The notes below the pieces were generated by a model that was not told the origin of the DNA, searched no databases, and saw only the letters and a list, made by a program, of their open reading frames with translations. This document shows, one piece after another, positions 18,219-26,761 of a stretch of 64,000 nucleotides of DNA (its first letter is position 1; each line of letters begins with the position of its first letter). This DNA is from Candidatus Ulvibacter alkanivorans. Lineage in GTDB: Bacteria; Bacteroidota; Bacteroidia; Flavobacteriales; Flavobacteriaceae. The position numbers and the translations under genes were made by a program. The stretch is taken from positions 1 to 64,000 of the forward strand of contig NZ_QOLC01000096.1 in assembly GCF_003333325.1 (NCBI RefSeq), written 5' to 3'.

Positions 18219-18268
18219 CACTATATAGTGAAAAGCCCGCCCTTTGGGGGGAGAACGGGAGCTTTTCT
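18219..18268. promoter_or_regulatory. Palindrome and hairpin between nrdB and nrdA
   Basis: The perfect 12-bp palindrome CACTATATAGTG (18219-18230) is followed directly by an imperfect hairpin (AAAAGC-CCG ... CGG-GAGCTTTT, 18231-18266) that reaches the nrdB stop. The palindrome resembles an NrdR box but is two bases shorter than the usual 16-bp consensus core. The hairpin may be a partial terminator or processing site that sets the nrdB:nrdA ratio. Confidence 0.35.
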
Positions 18269-19244
18269 AAAAATCTGCGTCGAAACTAATTTTGTTAGAC
18301 TCCTTGTCTTTGTTGGTCACACCCGCCTTTTGATATTCGGAAACTCGTTTTTCGAAGAAATTCGTTTTTCCTTGTAGTGATATCATGTCCATAAAGTCGA
18401 ATGGATTGCTCGCGTTGTATTCCTTCTCGCATTCCAACTCCACCAACAATCTGTCGGTTACAAATTCAAGGTATTGTGTCATCAACTTGGCATTCATCCC
18501 GATAAGACTCACAGGAAGTGACTCGGTAATGAACTCTCGCTCTATATTCAAAGCATCCACGATGATCTCGCGAATACGCTCTTTTGGCACTTTATTAATT
18601 AGGTGGTGATTGTGCAAGTGTACTGCAAAGTCGCAGTGAACACCTTCATCTCTTGAGATCAACTCGTTCGAGAATGTTAATCCGGGCATTAAGCCTCTTT
18701 TCTTTAACCAGAAAATTGAACAGAACGCACCCGAAAAGAAGATTCCTTCCACGGCCGCGAACGCGATAAGACGTTCTGCAAAACTTGGACTTTCAATCCA
18801 TTTTAAGGCCCAATCGGCTTTCTTTTTGATCGCCGGAAAGTTTTCAATAGCATTAAACAATTGATCTTTCTCTTTATCGTCTTTTACATAGGTGTCGATG
18901 AGCAACGAATAGGTTTCAGAATGAATATTTTCCATCATGATCTGGAAACCATAAAAGAACTTCGCTTCGCTATATTGTACTTCATTTACAAAGTTTTCGG
19001 CCAAGTTCTCGTTTACAATTCCGTCGGAAGCTGCAAAAAAGGCAAGAATATGCTTGATGAAATAACGTTCATCATCGGTTAATTTTGAAGTCCAATCGGT
19101 TAAATCTTGGTGTAGATCGATCTCCTCCGCAGTCCAAAAACTAGCCTCCGATTTTTTATACCAATCCCAAATGTCATGATGTTGAATTGGAAAAATTACA
19201 AATCGGTTCTTGTTTTCTTGTAAAATGGGTTCTACTGCGCTCAT
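18267..19244 (-). CDS. nrdB: Ribonucleoside-diphosphate reductase beta subunit, class Ia
   Basis: The small subunit houses the di-iron tyrosyl-radical cofactor that starts catalysis in NrdA. Of 325 residues, the iron ligands are expected in [31 protein letters not shown] and [13 protein letters not shown]. The radical tyrosine sits in FFYGFQ, the same context as in eukaryotic R2, so this is the eukaryote-like class Ia type with an intact radical site. The C-terminal tail (NKISFDADF) is the part that docks on NrdA. It is the first gene of the nrdB-nrdA pair. Confidence 0.96.
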   Translation of the reverse strand: MSAVEPILQENKNRFVIFPIQHHDIWDWYKKSEASFWTAEEIDLHQDLTDWTSKLTDDERYFIKHILAFFAASDGIVNENLAENFVNEVQYSEAKFFYGFQIMMENIHSETYSLLIDTYVKDDKEKDQLFNAIENFPAIKKKADWALKWIESPSFAERLIAFAAVEGIFFSGAFCSIFWLKKRGLMPGLTFSNELISRDEGVHCDFAVHLHNHHLINKVPKERIREIIVDALNIEREFITESLPVSLIGMNAKLMTQYLEFVTDRLLVELECEKEYNASNPFDFMDMISLQGKTNFFEKRVSEYQKAGVTNKDKESNKISFDADF

Positions 19245-19616
19245 TGTCCTTCGTTTTAATTTATATGAATAATTTCTTGTTACTCGGGACTAACAAATAT
19301 GAAAATTATTTGATGGAAAATGAGGGAAATTGAGTTTAGGTTTTCAACAAAGTTGTCAACACAGCCTATTTTAAAGTGTTCTTATTATTTTGTTAAACAT
19401 AAGACTTATTCTTTTGGTTTTTAGGTGTTTACAATCTTAAAGAAAGGTTATGAACAATTTGCACTACGGTCGTTGAAAACCCTCAAAAGCTTCCGTTTTA
19501 TGGTAGTTTACATTGTGTTTTCGTAACGTTTTCATAACATGGTTTTCAACAAAAAATCTACCGCGAATTTTCAGAAAAAATAAGCTGAAAAAAGCGATTC
19601 GATCTTTTTTCCTTCA
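19245..19616. other. Intergenic region upstream of nrdB
   Basis: This A+T-rich region contains the nrdB promoter somewhere on the minus strand, but no perfect TAnnTTTG box is visible. A loose inverted repeat AACAC/GTGTT (about 19354-19382) is separated by 13 nt. I see no gene in it. Confidence 0.3.
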
Positions 19617-19654
19617 GAAAAAAAGGAAGCCGCCTAACAGTTTTGACGACTTCC
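19617..19654 (-). terminator. Terminator downstream of the T9SS-tailed protein
   Basis: On the minus strand GGAAGTCG pairs with CGGCTTCC (one mismatch) around a 14-nt loop and is followed by a long T run. It lies about 40 bp beyond the stop. Confidence 0.65.
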
Positions 19655-19692
19655 CACTCACAAAAATTAAAATTGAAAAAAATACTCCCTAC

Positions 19693-21456
19693 TTATTTCT
19701 TAATAATTTTATAAGATCCCGTGGCGCCATTCGATGCTACTTGTACCACATACATGCCCTTAGCAAAAGTGGAAGTATCTAACGTTACACTCGTCGTGTT
19801 TGGAAGGATAGATAATACCTCTTGCCCTAGTACGTTAAAGACACTAATTTTTTCGATATTTTCTTGAGCGTCTATATGTAATCTGTCTTGTACCGGATTC
19901 GGGTAATAGGTTAAACCGCTTATAGTGTGCTCATCGGCACCTAAAATCACTGCTTTGGCATCGAAATAGAGTCCGTAACCAAATCCACCACCACCACTGG
20001 TTCCGGCAAAGGCCATACATGGCAAGTCATCGTTCGTTTCGGCCACCGCGGCTGGAAATTCATTCCAAACATCTATATTCGAATCGCTTACCGTTTCGTT
20101 AGTGGTTAAATCGGTACCATCATAAAAAAAGGACTGACTTCTATTATTCTCAGATTCGTCTATAATATCCACGATATAACTTGTTCTAATTTCTTCGGAA
20201 GCATTATCCTTACGAATCCAAGTATCCATGTGAGCGATACTTTGGTTTGGCAGAGCTATTCCCGTAAATAAATTGGTGAAGGCGGCTCCATTCTCACGTA
20301 TATACCCTAAATGATTATACCCCGTGGTAGCTCCTGTATTTCGTGAAGATGTTAGCAAAAGCACTTCATCTGAAGCGAAGGCCTTTCTGGCCGCAATAAT
20401 AGTTGGGTTGACAGACTCTTGAACTCCGCCGGTTTCTACGGTTTCGCGACCTACCCATGAGGCGGGATCGTTATAGTCGTCATTTGCATTGGCATATAAA
20501 TTACCTGATGCTGCCCCGGTATAGGTTGTATAGATAGCTCCGTTTAATCCATAGGCTATATCTACTTGCTCACCACAAGTGCTGCTTTCAGTTACCTCAT
20601 CGACCCAGTCGAAGCCGTAGCTTCCCGCAGTACTTCTGGCCGAATGTATTTCGGTACATGAAGTCGTTTTTTGATAGGTTGCGAATACGCGCTGAGTATT
20701 GGTGTTTACAGGATAATTTCTATCCACCCCGAAATCGCTTACATCGCCGGAAATAGCTTGGGCATCGAAAGCGCCGGTGTCCATATTCCATCGCCATGCT
20801 TGAAAAGTTTCCGAAGCTGTAAGTATATAGGCCACTAAGTACTCGTCGCCAGTCCCATCTAGCGAAATAAGTTGCATCTTTCGCATAGGTGCAGTCACAT
20901 CGGCTACTTGCCATTCTTCGAAGGTCATTCCGCCATCCAGCGATCTAAAAATATATATTTGATCGAAGGTCGCACCTTCATTCTCGATATCATTTTGAAA
21001 TGCTGAAATATAGATATCGCCATCAGCAGTCACTTCAATATCGACACCGCCGTCTACCCAGTCATACAGTAACAGCCTATCCTCATCCCAGTCACGTGTT
21101 TGCCCAGGGCGCTCATCTCGTTCGCGAAGTTGAGTTGCTTGATAGGTTCCGTTTATCACTAAGTTCTCGACAGTTTCTGGTAACCTGCCACCGGCATCTA
21201 CCGGTTTGTATAGTGATGCAATTTCTGGATCGATTTGTTGCCAAGCTGCTTTAATCGCAAGGCGATTGGCATTAATTTCGGCAGGGGTACCGTTTAGTTC
21301 GAGTGACTTTGCTTCTTGATACAACTGCTCCAGTAAAGGAGTTCGCTGCGAAAGCAAGGATTGCACATTTTCTTGTAGGTTGTCTGTATTGGTTTGACCC
21401 AACATGGTTAATGACAACAGTAGTAACATAGGTAAAGTAATAGCTCGTTTCATCAT
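19693..21456 (-). CDS. Secreted protein with T9SS sorting tail, possible BNR/propeller type
   Basis: This 587-residue protein has a signal peptide (RAITLPMLLLLSLTMLGQ) and a C-terminal T9SS type A sorting domain (TYYPNPVQDRLHIDA ... KGMYVVQVAS ... SYKIIKK). The middle contains repeated Asp-box-like turns such as SLDGGMTFEEW and stretches of beta sequence, suggesting a beta-propeller as in sialidase/BNR proteins. No sialidase arginine triad could be identified. The function is unknown, and the protein is exported and possibly surface-bound. Two Met codons stand in tandem at the start, so either may be used. It appears to be a single-gene unit. Confidence 0.82.
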   Translation of the reverse strand: MMKRAITLPMLLLLSLTMLGQTNTDNLQENVQSLLSQRTPLLEQLYQEAKSLELNGTPAEINANRLAIKAAWQQIDPEIASLYKPVDAGGRLPETVENLVINGTYQATQLRERDERPGQTRDWDEDRLLLYDWVDGGVDIEVTADGDIYISAFQNDIENEGATFDQIYIFRSLDGGMTFEEWQVADVTAPMRKMQLISLDGTGDEYLVAYILTASETFQAWRWNMDTGAFDAQAISGDVSDFGVDRNYPVNTNTQRVFATYQKTTSCTEIHSARSTAGSYGFDWVDEVTESSTCGEQVDIAYGLNGAIYTTYTGAASGNLYANANDDYNDPASWVGRETVETGGVQESVNPTIIAARKAFASDEVLLLTSSRNTGATTGYNHLGYIRENGAAFTNLFTGIALPNQSIAHMDTWIRKDNASEEIRTSYIVDIIDESENNRSQSFFYDGTDLTTNETVSDSNIDVWNEFPAAVAETNDDLPCMAFAGTSGGGGFGYGLYFDAKAVILGADEHTISGLTYYPNPVQDRLHIDAQENIEKISVFNVLGQEVLSILPNTTSVTLDTSTFAKGMYVVQVASNGATGSYKIIKK

Positions 21457-21695
21457 ACGTTCTTTTATAGTTTCCTTACTCTGTTCTTAGGCTTTTCAGG
21501 TTCCGCCGTAGATTCTTTTCATAATCAACAACAAAACTAAAGAGCGAGCTTAGAAGTTTTGGGGAGTGTTCAACCCATATTTGTAGGGGTAATTTCATGT
21601 TTTTTAAAGGGGGTATTTCCTGTAAGATCCTAAAAACCACTGTTAAAAGAATTTTTTTGGCTGTTTAGAAGTTCAGGTCTTTCAGAAAAAAACAT

Positions 21696-21724
21696 AAAAA
21701 AACCGGAAGCAAAATGCCTCCGGT
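21696..21724 (-). terminator. Terminator downstream of the 200-residue lipoprotein
   Basis: ACCGGAAGC / GCCTCCGGT pairs with one mismatch around AAAAT. On the minus strand it is followed by a run of seven T. It lies 26 bp after the stop. Confidence 0.75.
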
Positions 21725-21749
21725 CGTATCGTATAATTATGTACGTGTT

Positions 21750-22352
21750 TTATCCTAGATCGTCTGCGTCTAGTTCATCTATGGCATCCCAAGTTTCATC
21801 TATATCCATATTGGTGCCATTGACCTTTATATAAAAACGATTGTCCTGCATAAATTGAATCTCGCTTTTGTTATTTTGTTTATGGTATTCTTCAATTACC
21901 TTCATACCATTTTTCTTGGTGGTTCTACGTGTTTTGTATTCATCTTCTTCTTCAAAATCTTGTGAGAACAGCATACGCATTCCGGCGGTTGCGGTTGCAC
22001 CTACAGTTCCTGCGCCGTCCATCACTTGTACCTTGAATTTTTTACTTTTATCTTCATTGGCATATGTGGCTTCAATAGAAGCAATTTGCATATACGAGGT
22101 TTGACCTGCTTTATAGCTAATTCGCTTCATTCCTTCGACCTCATCGGGCAACCATGCTTTCAACTCGTCATTGGTAAGCGGCTCTATATCTTTTAACTCT
22201 TCAATATCCTCTTGCATTTTGTTGAGTTCCTTTACGGCCTTATTCGTGTTGCTTACATTTTGTCTGGTTTCTTTAATCTTTTCACTCACCGGATTGTCCT
22301 TGCAGGAAACAAAGCAAGCTGTTACAACGAGAATCGCTAAAAATTTTTTCAT
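21750..22352 (-). CDS. Uncharacterised lipoprotein
   Basis: I do not recognise a family. The 200 residues start with a lipoprotein signal (FLAILVVTACFVSCKDN), placing it in the inner or outer membrane on the periplasmic side. Residues 25-60 are a charged helix likely to form a coiled coil (NTNKAVKELNKMQEDIEELKD). The rest is a mixed alpha/beta domain with several KKxG and acidic segments, ending in DELDADDLG. It is monocistronic, with its own terminator. Confidence 0.7.
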   Translation of the reverse strand: MKKFLAILVVTACFVSCKDNPVSEKIKETRQNVSNTNKAVKELNKMQEDIEELKDIEPLTNDELKAWLPDEVEGMKRISYKAGQTSYMQIASIEATYANEDKSKKFKVQVMDGAGTVGATATAGMRMLFSQDFEEEDEYKTRRTTKKNGMKVIEEYHKQNNKSEIQFMQDNRFYIKVNGTNMDIDETWDAIDELDADDLG

Positions 22353-22471
22353 GGTAAACTGTATTTAAATGTGTTACTAATAGTTATAACTAATATACTA
22401 ATTATAAGATAATTATACAATTACATGAATGAGTGGTGATGGAATGTGCGGAAATTGTGAGATAATGGATG

Positions 22472-23038
22472 TTACCTATTCTCCTCAGCCACCTTTTCTA
22501 AGGCAGCATACCAAGGAGCACCGAATTTTCTAATTAAAGCATCCTTGACAAATTTATAGACCGGCACCTTAAGTTCCTGTCCTAAGACGCAGGCATCGTC
22601 GCAAATAGGCCAACGGTGATAATTCACCGCTGCAAACTCACTGTAGTCTTGTACACGAACCGGGTATAAATGACAAGAGATCGGTTTTCGAAACTCAATT
22701 TCACCTGCATTATAGGCGTCCTCGATCCCACAACTTGCTGTTCCGGTTTCTGTAAACGTAACGTAAGCACATTCTTTGCCATTTACCAATGGAGTCTCCA
22801 ATTCATCTAAAGGAGAAGTAATGTGGGTGCCTTGACTTTCGATAGCCGCGATCCCTTCGGCACGCAGGAACGGTTTTACCTTAGGGTAGATATCTTTTAG
22901 TATGCTTACTTCGGCAGGAGTAACCGGTGCCCCGGCCTCACCTTCTATACAACACGCCCCTTTGCACGCACTTAGATTGCACACAAATTCTTTCGCAATG
23001 ATGTCTTCGGAAACTATGGTCTTACCTATCTGAAACAT
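22472..23038 (-). CDS. DUF3109-family cysteine-rich protein
   Basis: This 188-residue cytoplasmic protein belongs to a Bacteroidota-wide family of unknown function. Cysteines cluster in CNLSACKGACC near the N-terminus and again in CGIEDA, CHLYPVRV and CDDACVLG. This arrangement resembles YkgJ-type proteins and suggests a bound zinc or iron-sulfur centre. The frame is open five codons further upstream (ATG 23053), but that ATG overlaps the -7 box at 23043-23050, so the start is placed at ATG 23038 (MFQIGKT). This implies a nearly leaderless mRNA. Confidence 0.8.
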   Translation of the reverse strand: MFQIGKTIVSEDIIAKEFVCNLSACKGACCIEGEAGAPVTPAEVSILKDIYPKVKPFLRAEGIAAIESQGTHITSPLDELETPLVNGKECAYVTFTETGTASCGIEDAYNAGEIEFRKPISCHLYPVRVQDYSEFAAVNYHRWPICDDACVLGQELKVPVYKFVKDALIRKFGAPWYAALEKVAEENR

Positions 23039-23042
23039 GGCG

Positions 23043-23050
23043 CAAAGATA
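23043..23050 (-). promoter_or_regulatory. -7 box TATCTTTG abutting the DUF3109 start
   Basis: On the minus strand a perfect TAnnTTTG is followed by four bases and then ATG. The eleven bases ATGTATCTTTG are identical to those at the dxs start. Confidence 0.6.
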
Positions 23051-23131
23051 CATGCTTTTGCATGTTTTATTCTGAAAAAAATTATGTTTTAATTAACCCA
23101 TTTCCGAAGCAATTTGTCTAAAGAATATCAC

Positions 23132-23139
23132 TAATTTTG
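23132..23139 (+). promoter_or_regulatory. -7 box TAATTTTG of the MarC-type gene
   Basis: A perfect TAnnTTTG lies 21 bp before ATG 23161. It shows that the in-frame TTG at 23137 cannot be the start. Confidence 0.55.
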
Positions 23140-23160
23140 CAGCCTGTAAAAATCGTGGGT

Positions 23161-23742
23161 ATGGAATTAAATTTTAAAGAAATCATTACGGGGACCATGG
23201 TACTTTTTGCCGTGATCGATATAATTGGAAGTATTCCTATTATTATTTCTTTACGTGAAAAGGCCGGACATATTAGTTCGGGTAAGGCCTCTATTATTGC
23301 TGCTGTAGTAATGGTCGTCTTCTTATTTATAGGAGAAGAGATCTTAAAGCTTATTGGTATCAACGTAAACGAATTTGCGGTGGCCGGTGCCTTCATCTTG
23401 TTCTTTATAGCATTGGAGATGATCTTAGGTATCACCCTGTTTAAAGAGGAAGATACCAGCCCGGATATGGCATCTATCTTTCCTTTGGCCTTTCCTATCC
23501 TTGCAGGACCGGGAAGTTTAACTACGTTGCTGTCGCTTCGGGCAGAATACCATATTGAGAATATTATTGTCGCTATCATCGTCAATATCATTTTTGTTTT
23601 TATTGTTCTAAAAACCTCCGGCAAGCTTCAGAGGTTGTTAGGAAAAAATGGTATTGCCGTAATTAGAAAGGTGTTTGGGGTAATTTTATTAGCGATTGCA
23701 GTAAAATTATTTACTTCCAATATTCAAGAATTGTTTAACTAA
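23161..23742 (+). CDS. MarC/NAAT-family integral membrane protein
   Basis: This 193-residue protein has six predicted membrane helices. It opens with MELNFKEIITGTMVLFAVIDIIGSIPIIISL and has the second-half repeat MASIFPLAFPILAGPGSLTTLL typical of the MarC (UPF0056) family. Some archaeal relatives transport neutral amino acids; bacterial members are mostly of unknown function. ATG 23161 is chosen over an upstream TTG because the -7 box covers the latter. It forms a short plus-strand unit with the small membrane protein 9 bp downstream. Confidence 0.88.
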   Translation: MELNFKEIITGTMVLFAVIDIIGSIPIIISLREKAGHISSGKASIIAAVVMVVFLFIGEEILKLIGINVNEFAVAGAFILFFIALEMILGITLFKEEDTSPDMASIFPLAFPILAGPGSLTTLLSLRAEYHIENIIVAIIVNIIFVFIVLKTSGKLQRLLGKNGIAVIRKVFGVILLAIAVKLFTSNIQELFN

Positions 23743-23751
23743 CTTTGCGAC

Positions 23752-23946
23752 ATGAAAATTGGTATCTACATACTTATCGCGATCGCCGTTTTTTTAATGA
23801 TCTTTAACGCGACAAAATTAGAGTTCAATAATCTATTTGAAGGTGATAGCGCCGTAGCCGTTATTAGTATACTTGCGGCTGCTTGTGCCATATTATTGCT
23901 CATCATTTTATTGATGTCGATCAAGATCGATAAGAAGGCAAAGTAA
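23752..23946 (+). CDS. Small two-helix membrane protein
   Basis: The 64 residues contain two hydrophobic segments (IYILIAIAVFLMIFNA and VAVISILAAACAILLLIILLM) around a short acidic loop, with a basic tail (KIDKKAK). No family is recognised. It starts 9 bp after the MarC-type gene, so the two are probably co-transcribed. The stop codon abuts the stop of the converging S41 protease without a terminator between them. Confidence 0.7.
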   Translation: MKIGIYILIAIAVFLMIFNATKLEFNNLFEGDSAVAVISILAAACAILLLIILLMSIKIDKKAK

Positions 23947-25545
23947 TTATTTTTCGAGCGTCGTCTTTCCTTCTAACTGCAGTACTTTGGTAAGCATTGG
24001 ATCCCCGTCGTTCAAAATGAACTCATAGGCATTTGGACCATACAGCTGTTGTGCGATATTTGCTTTTAAGGCTCTTTTCAGCGCAGCGTCGTAATTCCTA
24101 AGATCAATTCGTGCTTCACTAAATCTGGAGTAGTCTAAGAATTCTTCGGAAAGTGCTGTAGACACTTCAAAATTCTTCAGAAAAGAAGCAAAAGACATAC
24201 CCTTAAATTGTGATCGATTCTCCTCGAGATATTCGAAGATAAAATAACTCATAAATCCACTACGCGACACATACTGAAGGGTCTCATTCTCAACACTTGT
24301 GTCTTTCGGAATAAATACATCGGGAATGATACCTCCACCGCCGTACACAATATTTCCTTTGGGTGTTATATATCGCAGTGAATCTGCTACTTGTATACTA
24401 TCGGCATGCAATAGCTCACCGTTGTTATAGCGTTTTTCATATTCGCTGTAATAGGCTTCATTCCCGTTTCCATAAGGGCGTTGGATAGATCTTCCTGTTG
24501 GTGTATAATAACGTGCTATGGTTAATCGTACAGCGCTCCCATCTCCTAAGGCCATTTCACGTTGTACCAGTCCTTTACCAAACGAACGACGACCAATAAT
24601 GGTACCCCTGTCATTATCTTGTATCGCACCTGCAACGATCTCGCTGGCCGAGGCTGAGTTCTCATTTATGAGCACATATAGCTTCCCATCTTCAAAATCA
24701 CCACTACGACTGGCATAGGTTCTTTCTTCTTCTCCGTTCTTATTTCTCGTAATGAGCACCAATTTATCATTGCCTAAGAATTCGTCCACCATCTGTTCGG
24801 CCACACCAATATAGCCTCCGGGGTTGTTTCTTAAGTCTAAGACCAGTTTTGAAATGCCTTGATCGATTAGGTCGTCTAACGCCTCTTCAAATTCATCGGT
24901 GGTACTTTCAGAAAAACGATTCACTTTGATATACCCAATGTCATCCATAAGCTTATACGATGCATCCACGCTTACTAACGGCACTTCTTTTCTACGCACC
25001 TTCACATCCATCATTTCACCATTCGACTTGCGAAATACCTTTAGTTTCACTCTTGAATTTATTTCTCCTTTTAGATAGTGCGAAATGCTGTCTCTATCAA
25101 ATTCGCTCCCGAACAATTTACGGCCATCGGCATATAAGATTCGATCGCCTCCTTTTATACCTGCCTTTGCCGCAGGGCCACCTTCAATGGCCCTAATGAC
25201 AGCGATAGTATCATTATATACATAAAAACTTATACCTATTCCGGTGAAATTCCCACGCATATCATCAGCATTATCTTCGTATTCATCAACGGGTATGTAG
25301 ACCGAATGCGGATCAAGATTCTCCAGTATTCCGTTCACAGTTACGTCTACAATACTATCGGTGTTTACACGATCTACGTATTCATAATCGATGTAATCGA
25401 TGAGCCGGTTCAGTTTATCTTTCTTAGAATTGGTTGCAAAGATCTTCTCGTTGCTGTCGTTAAAATTTAATTTTGAACCAATAAAAATACCCGCAGCCAA
25501 AGCTGCTCCAATAAGTAAAGGCAGGTATTTTTTTTGATATCCCAT
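23947..25545 (-). CDS. S41-family C-terminal processing peptidase with PDZ domain
   Basis: This 532-residue serine/lysine-dyad protease has an N-terminal signal anchor (LPLLIGAALAAGIFIGS) and therefore acts in the periplasm. A PDZ domain (about residues 85-175; GIGISFYVYNDTIAVIRAIEGGPAAKAGI) precedes the protease core. That core has the substrate-binding LDLRNNPGGYIGVAEQMVDEF, the catalytic Ser in SASASEIVAG and the Lys in RRSFGKGLVQ. It resembles Prc/CtpA enzymes that trim envelope proteins. The stop of the upstream deaminase touches this ATG, so translation is probably coupled. Confidence 0.93.
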   Translation of the reverse strand: MGYQKKYLPLLIGAALAAGIFIGSKLNFNDSNEKIFATNSKKDKLNRLIDYIDYEYVDRVNTDSIVDVTVNGILENLDPHSVYIPVDEYEDNADDMRGNFTGIGISFYVYNDTIAVIRAIEGGPAAKAGIKGGDRILYADGRKLFGSEFDRDSISHYLKGEINSRVKLKVFRKSNGEMMDVKVRRKEVPLVSVDASYKLMDDIGYIKVNRFSESTTDEFEEALDDLIDQGISKLVLDLRNNPGGYIGVAEQMVDEFLGNDKLVLITRNKNGEEERTYASRSGDFEDGKLYVLINENSASASEIVAGAIQDNDRGTIIGRRSFGKGLVQREMALGDGSAVRLTIARYYTPTGRSIQRPYGNGNEAYYSEYEKRYNNGELLHADSIQVADSLRYITPKGNIVYGGGGIIPDVFIPKDTSVENETLQYVSRSGFMSYFIFEYLEENRSQFKGMSFASFLKNFEVSTALSEEFLDYSRFSEARIDLRNYDAALKRALKANIAQQLYGPNAYEFILNDGDPMLTKVLQLEGKTTLEK

Positions 25546-25977
25546 TTATAGTTCTAAGGTTTTGATGTGCGTTATAGTAACGCCAGCTTTCTTTAAAAAT
25601 TTTATTCCGGAATCGTCTTTGTATTCTTCAAAATAGACCAATCGTTTAATTCCGGCTTGATGAATTAGCTTGCTACACTCTCTACACGGTGACATGGTAA
25701 TGTATAAGGTTGCACCGTTAGCCGATTGTGTGGAGGAGGCTACTTTTAAGATCGCGTTTGCTTCGGCATGAAGCACGTACCATTTGGTGTACCCCGCCTC
25801 GTCTTCACAAAAATTTTCAAATCCGGTAGGCGTTCCGTTATATCCGTCGCTAATTATCATCTTATCTTTCACAATAAGCGCGCCAACTTGTCTTCGTTCA
25901 CAATAAGAAAGCTTACTCCATTCTATCGCCATACGTAAATAGGCGATATCGTATTTTTTTTGTTTACTCGGTACCAT
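25546..25977 (-). CDS. dCMP deaminase-family protein (ComEB-like)
   Basis: This 143-residue zinc deaminase of the CDA fold has HAEANAIL (zinc His and catalytic Glu) and SPCRECSKLIHQAG (two zinc Cys). CERRQVGALIVKDKMIISDGYNGTPTG is the signature of deoxycytidylate deaminases. It converts dCMP to dUMP in pyrimidine deoxynucleotide supply. The gene immediately precedes the S41 protease with no gap. It is clearly different from TadA in the same window by its motif spacing and the YNGTPTG loop. Confidence 0.88.
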   Translation of the reverse strand: MVPSKQKKYDIAYLRMAIEWSKLSYCERRQVGALIVKDKMIISDGYNGTPTGFENFCEDEAGYTKWYVLHAEANAILKVASSTQSANGATLYITMSPCRECSKLIHQAGIKRLVYFEEYKDDSGIKFLKKAGVTITHIKTLEL

Positions 25978-26112
25978 TCAATTAAATAAGTAGCGAAAGT
26001 AGCAGGAAGTTACATTTCGTCAAAATTTTGGGTGTTAACTTCTTGCAAAAGCCTATTGAAATATTCAGTTATTTTTCTGAAAGTTAATCAATTCCGCAGC
26101 CAGCCAAAAATC

Positions 26113-26691
26113 CTAGAAGATCCAAGTAGCGACAAGCATAGGAATGACCAAACCAATTACAATAGACGAGACCACTAAAATCCAATCGCGTCGATTAAGT
26201 CGTAAAAACGTTTGAAGCAAGAACGCTAGGAATAAGACCACTAAAACCACAATGAGTTGGGCAATTTCCACACCTAAAGCAAATTCGAGTAAAGGTGCAA
26301 TCTCGTTCCCTTCGCTTATCATTCGATAATAATTCGCAAATCCAAAGCCATGAATAAGCCCAAAAAACAGGGTTACTATATACAATACTACAGCGTTCTC
26401 CCCTTCTTTAGATTTTGCTGCTGTCAAGACATTATACACTACCGCAACCAGTATGGTGATTGGGATCAAGAATTCTACATACTCACTTTTCACTGCAACA
26501 ACATCATAATTTGCCAGCAGCAATGAAAGCGTGTGTCCTACGGTAAACAAGGTAACCAAAAGGACAAGGCGCTTCCATGACGAAAAGGTGTAGGAAGCAC
26601 TTAATACGATTAAGAACAACACGTGATCGTAGGCGGTCCAATCCAGCACGTGCTCTAAACCCAAGGTTACATATAACCAAAAATCACTCAT
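26113..26691 (-). CDS. HupE/UreJ-family membrane protein
   Basis: This 192-residue integral membrane protein has about six or seven helices. It carries the HupE/UreJ_2-type features HVLDWTAYDHVLFLIVL near the N-terminus, LLVTLFTVGHTLSL and FFGLIHGFGFANYY, the last two with conserved His possibly binding nickel or another metal. Proteins of this type are often linked to Ni/Co handling in other phyla, but no hydrogenase or urease gene is present here, so the role is open. A near -7 box (TACCTTTA) lies about 35 bp upstream. Confidence 0.8.
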   Translation of the reverse strand: MSDFWLYVTLGLEHVLDWTAYDHVLFLIVLSASYTFSSWKRLVLLVTLFTVGHTLSLLLANYDVVAVKSEYVEFLIPITILVAVVYNVLTAAKSKEGENAVVLYIVTLFFGLIHGFGFANYYRMISEGNEIAPLLEFALGVEIAQLIVVLVVLFLAFLLQTFLRLNRRDWILVVSSIVIGLVIPMLVATWIF

Positions 26692-26761
26692 AGTAGTTGG
26701 AAGTTAATAAAGGATAAAGGTATAAAACGCACCACTATTTTCATATCGCATTTTTTCATTT

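Noticed and set aside
23118..23624. Minus-strand frame of 168 codons opposite the MarC-type gene
   Set aside because: It mirrors the hydrophobic periodicity of the true gene, whose family match and promoter are clear.
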